Source of the DNA: Streptomyces sp. A0642
GTDB lineage: Bacteria; Actinomycetota; Actinomycetes; Streptomycetales; Streptomycetaceae
Assembly: GCF_004795105.1 (NCBI RefSeq)
Contig: NZ_SSBL01000015.1
Coordinates: 62,001-126,000 of the forward strand
Direction: 5' to 3'
Length of the DNA stretch: 64,000 bases
Of the stretch, positions 57,279 to 64,000 are shown piece after piece (positions within the stretch are counted from its first letter, which is position 1; the number at the start of each line of letters is the position of its first letter). The translations under genes and the position numbers were made by a program. Under the pieces are notes generated by a model. That model saw only the letters and a program-made list of their open reading frames with translations. It made no database searches and was not told the DNA's origin.

Positions 57279-58490
57279 TCAGTCCTCCAGAGCGGCGAGG
57301 CCGGGAAGCGTCTTGCCCTCGAGGTATTCGAGGCTGGCGCCGCCACCGGTCGAGATGTGTCCGAACGCGTTCTCGTCGAAGCCCAGGATGCGGACCGCGG
57401 CGGCGGAGTCGCCACCGCCGACCACGCTGAAGCCCGAGGAGTCGACGAGGGCCTGGGCGACGGCCCGGGTGCCCTCGGCGAAATCGGGGTGCTCGAAGAC
57501 GCCCATCGGGCCGTTCCAGAAGACGGTGGCCGCGTCGGCGAGCTTCGATGCGTAGAGCTTGTTGGTCTCCGGGCCGTTGTCCAGGCCCATCTGCCCGGCC
57601 GGCATGGCGTCGGCGGGGACGGTGGAGGGGTGGGCCGGGGCCTTGGTCTTGAGGTCCGGGAACGCCGGGGCGACCACGACGTCGACCGGGAGGACGAACT
57701 CCACGCCCTTCTCCTCGGCACGCTGGAGGTACTCCCGCACGACCGGGATCTGGTCCTCCTGCAGCAGCGAGCTGCCGACCTCGTGGCCCTGGGCCTTGAG
57801 GAAGGTGTACGCCATGCCGCCGCCGATGAGGATGCGGTCGGCCCGCTCCAGGAGGTGGTCGATGACGCCCAGCTTGTCGGAGACCTTGGCGCCGCCGAGC
57901 ACCACGGCGTACGGCCGCTGCACGTCGTCGGTGAGCTTCTTCAGTACGCCGACCTCGGTGGCGATCAGGTCGCCCGCGGCGTGCGGAAGCCGGGCCGGGA
58001 GGTCGAAGACCGAGGCGTGCTTGCGGTGGACGGCACCGAAGCCGTCGCCCACGTACAGGTCGGCGAGCTCGGCCAGCTGGTCGGCGAAGGCGCCGCGCTC
58101 GGCGTCGTCCTTGGACGTCTCGCCCGCGTTGAAGCGCAGGTTCTCGATGACGGCGACCTGGCCGTCGGTGAGCGCGGCGACCGTGGCGCGGGCGGACTCG
58201 CCGACCGTGTCGGTCGCGAAGGCGACGTCGGTCCCCAGCAGTTCGCCGAGGCGGGCGGCGGCGGGCGCCAGCGAGAACGCCGGGTCCGGGGCGCCCTTGG
58301 GGCGGCCCAGGTGCGAGGCGACGACGACCCGGGCGCCGGCCTCGGCCAGTTTCGCCACGGTCGGCTGGACGGCGCGGATGCGGCCGTCGTCGGTGATGGT
58401 GGTGCCGCTGAGCGGCACGTTGAGGTCGGCGCGGACGAATACGCGCTTACCGGTGACCCCTTCGGCGAGAAGTTCGTCGATCGTCTTCAT
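57279..58490 (-). CDS. pgk: Phosphoglycerate kinase
   Basis: The 403-residue two-domain kinase makes ATP from 1,3-bisphosphoglycerate. KRVFVRADLNVPL and VVVASHLGRPKGAPDP near the N-terminus, AVVLGGAKVSDKLGVIDHLL in the linker and VGGGDSAAAVRILGF near the C-terminal nucleotide site are all present. A 108-bp gap with a strong hairpin separates it from gap. Confidence 0.97.
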   Translation of the reverse strand: MKTIDELLAEGVTGKRVFVRADLNVPLSGTTITDDGRIRAVQPTVAKLAEAGARVVVASHLGRPKGAPDPAFSLAPAAARLGELLGTDVAFATDTVGESARATVAALTDGQVAVIENLRFNAGETSKDDAERGAFADQLAELADLYVGDGFGAVHRKHASVFDLPARLPHAAGDLIATEVGVLKKLTDDVQRPYAVVLGGAKVSDKLGVIDHLLERADRILIGGGMAYTFLKAQGHEVGSSLLQEDQIPVVREYLQRAEEKGVEFVLPVDVVVAPAFPDLKTKAPAHPSTVPADAMPAGQMGLDNGPETNKLYASKLADAATVFWNGPMGVFEHPDFAEGTRAVAQALVDSSGFSVVGGGDSAAAVRILGFDENAFGHISTGGGASLEYLEGKTLPGLAALED

Positions 58491-58525
58491 CTGTCTGGAC
58501 TCCTTGGAGGACGAGAGAGCATGCG

Positions 58526-58567
58526 ACGGGGCCCGAACGGCGCCGCGTTGCGCCGTTCGAGCCCCGT
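58526..58567. terminator. Strong hairpin between gap and pgk
   Basis: Two 17-bp arms (58526-58542 with 58551-58567) pair with a single mismatch around an 8-nt loop. The hairpin could end most gap transcripts or act as a processing site that gives gap higher expression than pgk. Confidence 0.75.
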
Positions 58568-58598
58568 GCTCACATCGTGGTGCCTGCCGATCCTAGGA

Positions 58599-59609
58599 TC
58601 AGAGCTGGCCGCCGACGAAGACGGTCAGGTCGACGAGGCGGTTGGAGTAACCCCACTCGTTGTCGTACCAGCCGAGGATCTTCACCGTGTTGCCCTCCTG
58701 GACCATGGTCAGGGAGGAGTCGAAGGTGCAGGACGACGGGTCGCCGACGATGTCCGAGGACACGATCGGGTCCTCGGTGTACGTCAGGAAGCCCTTGAGG
58801 TCACCGTCGTCGGACGCCTTCTTGAACGCGGCGTTGACCTCGTCCTTGGTGACCTCGCGCTGCAGGGTCACGACGAGGTCGGTGGCGGAACCGGTCGGGA
58901 CCGGGACGCGCATCGCGATGCCGTCGAGCTTGCCCTTGAGCTGCGGCAGGACCAGGGCGGTGGCCTTGGCGGCGCCCGTCGTGGTCGGGATGATGTTCTC
59001 CGCGGCGGCGCGGGCGCGACGCAGGTCGGAGTGCGGGAAGTCCAGGATGCGCTGGTCGTTCGTGTACGCGTGGACCGTCGTCATCAGGCCCTTGACGATG
59101 CCGAAGTTCTCGTCGAGAACCTTGGCCATCGGCGCCACACAGTTGGTGGTGCAGGAGGCGTTGGAGATGACGTGGTGGTTGGCCGCGTCGTACTTGTCCT
59201 GGTTGACGCCCATCACGATGGTGATGTCCTCGTCCTTGGCCGGAGCCGAGATGAGGACCTTCTTGGCGCCGCCCGCGATGTGCTTGGCGGCGTCGGCCTT
59301 CTTGGTGAAGATGCCGGTCGACTCGATGACGATGTCGACGCCGAGCTCGCCCCACGGGATGTCCGCCGGGTTGCGCTCGGAGAGCACCTTGATGGTGTGG
59401 CCGTCGACGGTGATGGTGTCGGCGGTGTGGCTCACCTCTGCCTTGAGACGACCCAGAATGGTGTCGTACTTCAGCAGGTGGGCCGTGGTCGCAGTGTCAC
59501 CCAGGTCGTTGACAGCCACGATCTCGATGTCCGCACCCTGCTCCAGCAGCGCGCGGAAGTAGTTACGACCGATGCGGCCAAAGCCGTTGATGCCTACGCG
59601 GATCGTCAC
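58599..59609 (-). CDS. gap: Glyceraldehyde-3-phosphate dehydrogenase, type I
   Basis: The 336-residue glycolytic dehydrogenase shows the NAD fold INGFGRIGRNYFRAL and the catalytic Cys in SNASCTTNCVAPMAKV. WYDNEWGYSNRLVDL is near the C-terminus. The GTG start has GAGGAG 8 nt upstream. The 328-bp region upstream of it also contains a terminator and tandem repeats. Confidence 0.97.
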   Translation of the reverse strand: MTIRVGINGFGRIGRNYFRALLEQGADIEIVAVNDLGDTATTAHLLKYDTILGRLKAEVSHTADTITVDGHTIKVLSERNPADIPWGELGVDIVIESTGIFTKKADAAKHIAGGAKKVLISAPAKDEDITIVMGVNQDKYDAANHHVISNASCTTNCVAPMAKVLDENFGIVKGLMTTVHAYTNDQRILDFPHSDLRRARAAAENIIPTTTGAAKATALVLPQLKGKLDGIAMRVPVPTGSATDLVVTLQREVTKDEVNAAFKKASDDGDLKGFLTYTEDPIVSSDIVGDPSSCTFDSSLTMVQEGNTVKILGWYDNEWGYSNRLVDLTVFVGGQL

Positions 59610-59736
59610 GAACCGATCTCCTCGTTAGGTACGCCGGTTTTCGACGCCGGCGAGTTGTATGGGATGTCCCCGACCGCCTCCGACCCTACCTCTCCGAAGC
59701 GCTCCGGGTGACATCGAGCGGGCCCGCGGGAACGAC

Positions 59737-59772
59737 GGAAGCCCCTACTCCCCAGTAGGAGCATGGGCTTCC
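59737..59772. terminator. Hairpin between whiA and gap
   Basis: GGAAGCCC/GGGCTTCC arms with an inner CTACT/AGTAG pair lie between 59737 and 59772, downstream of whiA on the minus strand. It probably ends the uvrC-rapZ-yvcK-whiA transcript before gap. Confidence 0.65.
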
Positions 59773-59821
59773 GGTTACCGCCCTCCGCCTGCTGCGGCGA
59801 TTACGCAGCGTCAACGCCCGC

Positions 59822-59926
59822 GGGGGCGCGGCGCGTTCCCGCCACGGGTCGTCGACGGGGGTACGGCGCGTTCCCGCCGCCGCCGGCCGGCGGGGACGCG
59901 GCACGTTCCGGCCGCGCGTCGTCCGC
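59822..59926. repeat. Three 35-bp tandem repeats downstream of whiA
   Basis: GCGGCGCGTTCCCGCC-like units recur with exact 35-bp spacing (GTTCC at 59835, 59870 and 59905), directly after the whiA stop. The copies diverge by a few bases. No function is apparent. Confidence 0.7.
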
Positions 59927-59937
59927 GCGCGTGCGGA

Positions 59938-60927
59938 TCAGCCGACCAGGCCGTCGGCCAGCTCCTCGCTGAGCGTGGATTCCGTACCCGGGATGCCGAG
60001 GTCCTGGGCCCGCTTGTCGGCCATCGCGAGCAGCCGGCGGATCCGGCCCGCCACGGCGTCCTTGGTCAGCGGCGGGTCGGCCAGGGCGCCGAGCTCCTCC
60101 AGGGAGGCCTGCTTGTGCTCCATGCGCAGCCGGCCGGCCGCGGCCAGGTGCTCGGGGACCTCCTCGCCGAGGATCTCCAGCGCACGGCCCACGCGGGCCC
60201 CGGCGGCGACCGCCGCCCGGGCGGACCGGCGGAGGTTGGCGTCGTCGAAGTTGGCGAGCCGGTTGGCGGTGGCGCGGACCTCGCGCCGCATCCGCCGCTC
60301 CTCCCAGGCCAGCACCGACTCATGGGCGCCCAGCCGGGTGAGCAGCGCGCCGATCGCGTCGCCGTCGCGGACGACGACCCGGTCCACACCGCGCACCTCA
60401 CGGGCCTTCGCCGCGATGGAGAGCCTCCGGGCGGCGCCGACCAGCGCGAGCGCGGCCTCCGGGCCCGGGCAGGTCACCTCCAGGGAGGAGGAGCGCCCGG
60501 GCTCGGTGAGCGAGCCGTGGGCCAGGAAGGCCCCGCGCCAGGCGGCCTCGGCATCGCAGGTGGCCCCCGAGACCACCTGCGGGGGGAGACCGCGGATGGG
60601 ACGGCCGCGGCCGTCGACCAGGCCGGTCTGCCGGGCCAGCTGGTCGCCGCCCGCCACCACCCGCACGACATAACGGGAGCCGCGCCGCAGCCCGCCGGGA
60701 GCCATCACGATCAGCTCCGAGCTGTGCCCGAAGATCTCGAGAATGTCGCGCTTCAGCCGGCGCGCCGCCATCGCGGTGTCCAGCTCCGCCTCGATCACAA
60801 TCCGGCCGCTCACCAGGTGCAGCCCACCCGCGAACCGAAGAATCGCCGAGACCTCTGCCTTCCTGCAGCAGGTCCGGGTGACGGGAAGCCGAGAGATTTC
60901 GTCCTTCACCGCTGGCGTCATCGCCAT
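59938..60927 (-). CDS. whiA: Sporulation transcription factor WhiA
   Basis: The 329-residue regulator of Streptomyces sporulation septation works with WhiB. Its N-terminal part is LAGLIDADG homing-endonuclease-like (CCRKAEVSAILRFAG through AAWRGAFLAHGSLTEPG). It is followed by a C-terminal helix-turn-helix (LADPPLTKDAVAGRIRRLLAMADKR). The ATG at 60927 overlaps the last 10 nt of yvcK. It is in its standard place after rapZ and yvcK. Confidence 0.96.
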   Translation of the reverse strand: MAMTPAVKDEISRLPVTRTCCRKAEVSAILRFAGGLHLVSGRIVIEAELDTAMAARRLKRDILEIFGHSSELIVMAPGGLRRGSRYVVRVVAGGDQLARQTGLVDGRGRPIRGLPPQVVSGATCDAEAAWRGAFLAHGSLTEPGRSSSLEVTCPGPEAALALVGAARRLSIAAKAREVRGVDRVVVRDGDAIGALLTRLGAHESVLAWEERRMRREVRATANRLANFDDANLRRSARAAVAAGARVGRALEILGEEVPEHLAAAGRLRMEHKQASLEELGALADPPLTKDAVAGRIRRLLAMADKRAQDLGIPGTESTLSEELADGLVG

Positions 60928-61949
60928 GGGCCGATCCTTCCATGCATCCGAAAAATACGGTCGTACGCGGCGGCCAACAGCTCCGGATCATGAATCGGAT
61001 CGCCGTCGGGTGAGGCCACGGGCGCCAGCTCGACCGCGGCTCCGAGCCGTTTTGCGGCGTCGGCGAGGGACTCGCGGTCGGGCACGGCGGCCTCGTCGGC
61101 CAGCACCACGTCCAGGGCGAGTTTAGGGGCGTGTCGTCCCAAAACCTCCAAATGACGCTGCGGAGAGAAGCCATCTGTTTCGCCGGGTTGCGGTGCGAGG
61201 TTCAGCGAGAGGACCTTCCGGGCCTTCGTTTCGATCAGTGCGTCCAGCAGATCGGGCACGAGGAGATGCGGAATCACCGAGGAGAACCAGGACCCGGGTC
61301 CGAGCACCACCCAGTCCGCGTCCAGGACGGCGGCGACCGCCTCGGGGACGGCCGGCGGGTCGTGCGGGACCACGTGCACGGACTGGACCTCGCCCGGGGT
61401 CAGCGCCACGGTGGCCTGGCCGCGGACCGTGTCCACGTCCTCGGGCCGCTCCGGGTCGTGGCCCTTCACGAGGGCCTGGAGCTCCAGCGGCACGGCGGAC
61501 ATGGGCAGCACCCGCCCGTGCGCGCCGAGGAGCTTGCCGACCAGGTCCAGGGCCTGTACGTGGTCACCGAGCTGTTCCCACAGGGCGACGATCAGCAGGT
61601 TGCCCACCGCGTGCTCGTGCAGGTCGCCCTTGGACTGGAAGCGGTGCTGGATGACCTGGGCCCAGGTCTGGCCCCAGTCGTCGTCGCCGCACAGGGCGGC
61701 CAGCGCCTTGCGCAGGTCGCCCGGCGGCAGGACGCCCAGCTCCTCGCGGAGCCGGCCGCTGGATCCGCCGTCGTCGGCGACGGTGACCACGGCCGTCAGG
61801 TCGCCGGTGATCCGCCGCAGCGCGGTGAGCGAGGCGGACAGGCCCATGCCGCCGCCGAGGGCGACGACCTTGGGCTGCGCGCCGCGCTTGCGGCCCGACA
61901 GCGGGGTGCCCCTGCGCAGCCTGCGCAGACGCATGTTGCGACTGGTCAC
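60918..61949 (-). CDS. YvcK/CofD-like protein (gluconeogenesis factor)
   Basis: The 343-residue protein of the YvcK family binds UDP-sugars and is needed for cell-envelope synthesis under gluconeogenic conditions. It has VVALGGGMGLSASLTALR, VTVADDGGSSGRLREELG and VVLGPGSWFSSVIPHLLV. The GTG start at 61949 overlaps the rapZ stop (GTGA), and a later ATG at 61934 is also possible. It shares a conserved cluster with rapZ and whiA. Confidence 0.94.
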   Translation of the reverse strand: MTSRNMRLRRLRRGTPLSGRKRGAQPKVVALGGGMGLSASLTALRRITGDLTAVVTVADDGGSSGRLREELGVLPPGDLRKALAALCGDDDWGQTWAQVIQHRFQSKGDLHEHAVGNLLIVALWEQLGDHVQALDLVGKLLGAHGRVLPMSAVPLELQALVKGHDPERPEDVDTVRGQATVALTPGEVQSVHVVPHDPPAVPEAVAAVLDADWVVLGPGSWFSSVIPHLLVPDLLDALIETKARKVLSLNLAPQPGETDGFSPQRHLEVLGRHAPKLALDVVLADEAAVPDRESLADAAKRLGAAVELAPVASPDGDPIHDPELLAAAYDRIFRMHGRIGPWR

Positions 61950-62935
61950 TCGCGCCCCATGTCCCGGTGCACGAGCACGGTCTCGATGCCCTCCGTGGCG
62001 AGCCGGGCGGCCAGCTTCTCCGACATGGCCACGGAACGGTGCTTGCCGCCCGTGCAGCCGACGGCGATCGTCACGTAGCGCTTGCCCTCGCGGCGGTAGC
62101 CCGCGGCGACGAGCTGGAGCAGCTCCGTGTACTGGTTGAGGAACTCCTTGGCGCCCGGCTGGTCGAAGACGTAGGCGGACACCTCCTCGTTGAGGCCGGT
62201 GAAGGGGCGCAGCTCGGGGACCCAGTGCGGGTTGGGCAGGAAGCGGCAGTCCACCACCAGGTCGGCGTCGACCGGGAGGCCGTACTTGAAGCCGAAGGAC
62301 ATCACGGTGGCGCGGAGTTCCGGCTCTTCGTCGCCCGCGAACTGGGCGTCCATCTTGGCCCGCAGTTCGTGCACGTTGAGGCTGGAGGTGTCGATCACCA
62401 GGTCGGCGTCGCCGCGCAGCTCGCGCAGCAGATCGCGCTCGGCTGCGATCCCGTCGACGATGCGGCCGTCGCCCTGGAGGGGGTGCGGCCGGCGGACCGA
62501 CTCGAAGCGGCGGACCAGTGCGTCGTCGGAGGACTCCAGGAAGACGATCCGCCGGGTGACGCCCTTGGCCTCCAGATCGGCGAGGGATTCGCGCAGGTTG
62601 TCGAAGAAGCGGCGGCCCCGGACGTCGACGACCACGGCGATCCGCGCCACGTTCCCCTGGGAGCGGGCGCCGAGCTCCACCATGGTGGGGATCAACGCGG
62701 GCGGCAGGTTGTCGACGACGAACCAGCCGAGGTCCTCCAGACACTTGGCCGCCGTGCTGCGGCCGGCGCCCGACATACCGGAGATGATCACCAGCTCCGG
62801 GATGGCCACCGTGCTGTCGCCCGTCTCGATCGAGGTGCCCGTACTCACGTGTGCTGCTCCGTCTGCTCGGTCTGTGCGGTCGTGCCCGGGTCGCTCTGTG
62901 CGGTCGTCCCCGTGTTCATGCTCGTTCCCGGTCAT
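61946..62935 (-). CDS. rapZ: RapZ-family nucleotide-binding protein
   Basis: The 329-residue P-loop protein has Walker A GMSGAGRS (53-60), LGWFVVDNLPPALIPTMVEL, and the C-terminal domain SFGFKYGLPVDADLVVDCRFLPNPHW with IAVGCTGGKHRSVAMSE. In E. coli RapZ guides small-RNA decay for glucosamine-6-phosphate control. The Gram-positive role is less clear. The first 40 residues are an acidic/polar extension. Its ATG overlaps the uvrC stop. Confidence 0.94.
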   Translation of the reverse strand: MTGNEHEHGDDRTERPGHDRTDRADGAAHVSTGTSIETGDSTVAIPELVIISGMSGAGRSTAAKCLEDLGWFVVDNLPPALIPTMVELGARSQGNVARIAVVVDVRGRRFFDNLRESLADLEAKGVTRRIVFLESSDDALVRRFESVRRPHPLQGDGRIVDGIAAERDLLRELRGDADLVIDTSSLNVHELRAKMDAQFAGDEEPELRATVMSFGFKYGLPVDADLVVDCRFLPNPHWVPELRPFTGLNEEVSAYVFDQPGAKEFLNQYTELLQLVAAGYRREGKRYVTIAVGCTGGKHRSVAMSEKLAARLATEGIETVLVHRDMGRE

Positions 62936-64000
62936 GTCGTGCTGCCCCCGTCGTCGTCTTCCATGATCTCTCCTGTCGCCGTGTTCACGGCGGGCGCGGC
63001 CGGGGCGGACGCGGCGAGGGCGACAGCCACTGATTCCGCCGTCCTGCGGCCTATCCCCGGAACCTCGCAGATCTCGTCGATTGTCGCCTGTTTCAGCTTC
63101 TTGACGGAGCCGAAATGCTTGATCAGCGCCTGTTTCCGGGTGTCTCCGAGACCGGCGATCGTGTCCAGGGGGCTGGAGCGGACGCGCTTGGCCCGTTTGG
63201 CGCGCTGGTAGGTGATGGCGAAGCGGTGCGCCTCGTCGCGGACGCGCTGGAGGAGGTAGAGGCCCTCGCTGGAGCGGGGCAGGACCACCGGATCGTCGTC
63301 GTCGGGCAGCCAGACCTCTTCCAGGCGCTTGGCCAGGCCGCAGACGGCGATGTCGTCGATCCCCAGCTCGTCCAGGGCGCGCTTGGCCGCGGCGACCTGG
63401 GGCTGCCCGCCGTCGACCACCAGGAGCTGGGGCGGGTAGGCGAACCGCTTGGGCCGGCCGTCGTCCTCACGGGGCTCGGCCGATTCGACGGGTGGGGCGA
63501 GGGCTGCGGGCACGGCCGGTACGGGGGGTGCGGCCGGGGCTGCGGGTGCGGCCGGTACGGGGGGTGCGACCACTTCGGCGGGTGCGGCCGGTGCGGCACC
63601 GGCCATCGCGTCGGCCGGGACGGGGCCGGTGGCGGCCGGGACGGGGCCGGTGGCGGCCGGGCCCTCCTCCCACTCCCCGGTGCGTTCCTTCTCCGCCAGG
63701 TAGCGCCGGAAGCGCCGGCTGATCACCTCGTGCATCGAGCGGACGTCGTCCTGTCCCTCGAAGCCCTTGATCTGGAAGCGGCGGTACTCCCCCTTGCGGG
63801 CCAGGCCGTCCTCGAAGACCACCATCGACGCCACCACGTCCTCGCCCTGGAGGTGGGAGATGTCGAAGCACTCGATGCGCAGCGGTGCCGTGTCGAGACC
63901 GAGCGCCTCGGCGATCTCCTCCAGGGCACGGGAACGGGTCGTGAGGTCGGAGGCGCGCTTGGTCTTGTGCAGTCCGAGGGCCTGCTGGGCGTTGCGCTGG
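62932..64000 (-). CDS. uvrC: Excinuclease ABC subunit C (partial, N-terminus beyond window)
   Basis: The last 355 residues or so of UvrC are visible. They include the RNase H-like endonuclease domain (RIECFDISHLQGEDVVASMVVFEDG, LLVVDGGQPQVAAAKRAL and VRDEAHRFAITYQR, which supply the D-D-H triad) and the C-terminal helix-hairpin-helix pair (IAGLGDTRKQALIKHFGSVKKLKQA and VPGIGRRTAESVAVAL). Between EKERTGEWEEGP and REDDGRPKRFAYPPQ it carries an Ala/Pro/Val-rich insert of about 60-70 residues encoded by imperfect repeats (63476-63660). The N-terminal GIY-YIG domain lies beyond the window. Confidence 0.95.
   Translation of the reverse strand, partial: QRNAQQALGLHKTKRASDLTTRSRALEEIAEALGLDTAPLRIECFDISHLQGEDVVASMVVFEDGLARKGEYRRFQIKGFEGQDDVRSMHEVISRRFRRYLAEKERTGEWEEGPAATGPVPAATGPVPADAMAGAAPAAPAEVVAPPVPAAPAAPAAPPVPAVPAALAPPVESAEPREDDGRPKRFAYPPQLLVVDGGQPQVAAAKRALDELGIDDIAVCGLAKRLEEVWLPDDDDPVVLPRSSEGLYLLQRVRDEAHRFAITYQRAKRAKRVRSSPLDTIAGLGDTRKQALIKHFGSVKKLKQATIDEICEVPGIGRRTAESVAVALAASAPAAPAVNTATGEIMEDDDGGSTT

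Noticed and set aside
1..64000. tRNA/rRNA genes, CRISPR arrays, transposases, integrases or prophage genes
   Set aside because: I looked for cloverleaf-like segments, regularly spaced short repeats and transposase/integrase motifs and found none that could be supported.

Overview
This window is high-GC actinobacterial chromosome, almost certainly Streptomyces. The evidence is strong third-position GC bias, many GTG starts, 4-nt ATGA/GTGA stop-start overlaps, leaderless starts behind TAnnnT -10 boxes, and a block with Streptomyces-core gene content and order (dapA/dapD, suf, ctaA/ctaB, tkt-tal-zwf-opcA-pgl, pgi, secG, tpiA-pgk-gap, whiA-yvcK-rapZ-uvrC). I see no rRNA, tRNA, CRISPR array, insertion sequence or prophage. 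Both ends are cut inside genes: a sugar-binding lipoprotein on the left and uvrC on the right.

Positions 1-18834 form a pectin/galacturonate catabolic region. A minus-strand operon (10112 down to 1) encodes two sugar ABC permeases, a secreted family-1 pectate lyase, a Gfo/Idh-type oxidoreductase, a DUF6807 (PmoA-like) protein, a GH43 glycosidase, a secreted pectate lyase-pectin methylesterase fusion and a solute-binding lipoprotein. Most of these genes overlap by 4 nt. No transporter ATPase is present, consistent with a shared MsiK-type ATPase elsewhere. A second operon (13571 to 10256) encodes an FCD-type GntR regulator, a DapA-family enzyme and an IlvD/Edd sugar-acid dehydratase. An MFS exporter diverges from it. 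KdgD-like 5-keto-4-deoxyglucarate dehydratase is translationally coupled to an unknown TIM-barrel-like protein. Uronate dehydrogenase is encoded divergently from KdgD, and the 876-bp gap between them holds a roughly 590-bp branched inverted repeat, the most unusual structure in the window. Together these genes fit cleavage of pectin outside the cell, import of the fragments, and oxidation of galacturonate towards 2-oxoglutarate.

Positions 18900-33450 hold mixed genes: a double TerD-domain protein, a PhoX-type phosphatase, a conserved hypothetical, a monooxygenase with an upstream SoxR box, a FemABX transferase, dapA convergent with dapD, a TetR regulator with two matching operators, a DinB-like protein, a membrane protein, and a secreted protein gene with an apparent frameshift.

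Positions 33457-40074 are the Fe-S assembly operon sufR-sufB-sufD-Rieske-sufC-sufS-sufU-DUF59, with a SufR-type palindrome over the sufR start. An ABC exporter and the haem A pathway genes ctaA and ctaB follow. Positions 45162-51741 are the pentose phosphate operon. Positions 51851-59609 carry two PH-domain membrane proteins, pgi, an RbpA-family gene, secG and the glycolytic genes tpiA, pgk and gap. The last part is uvrC-rapZ-yvcK-whiA, a tightly overlapping set that links nucleotide excision repair to the sporulation regulator WhiA.
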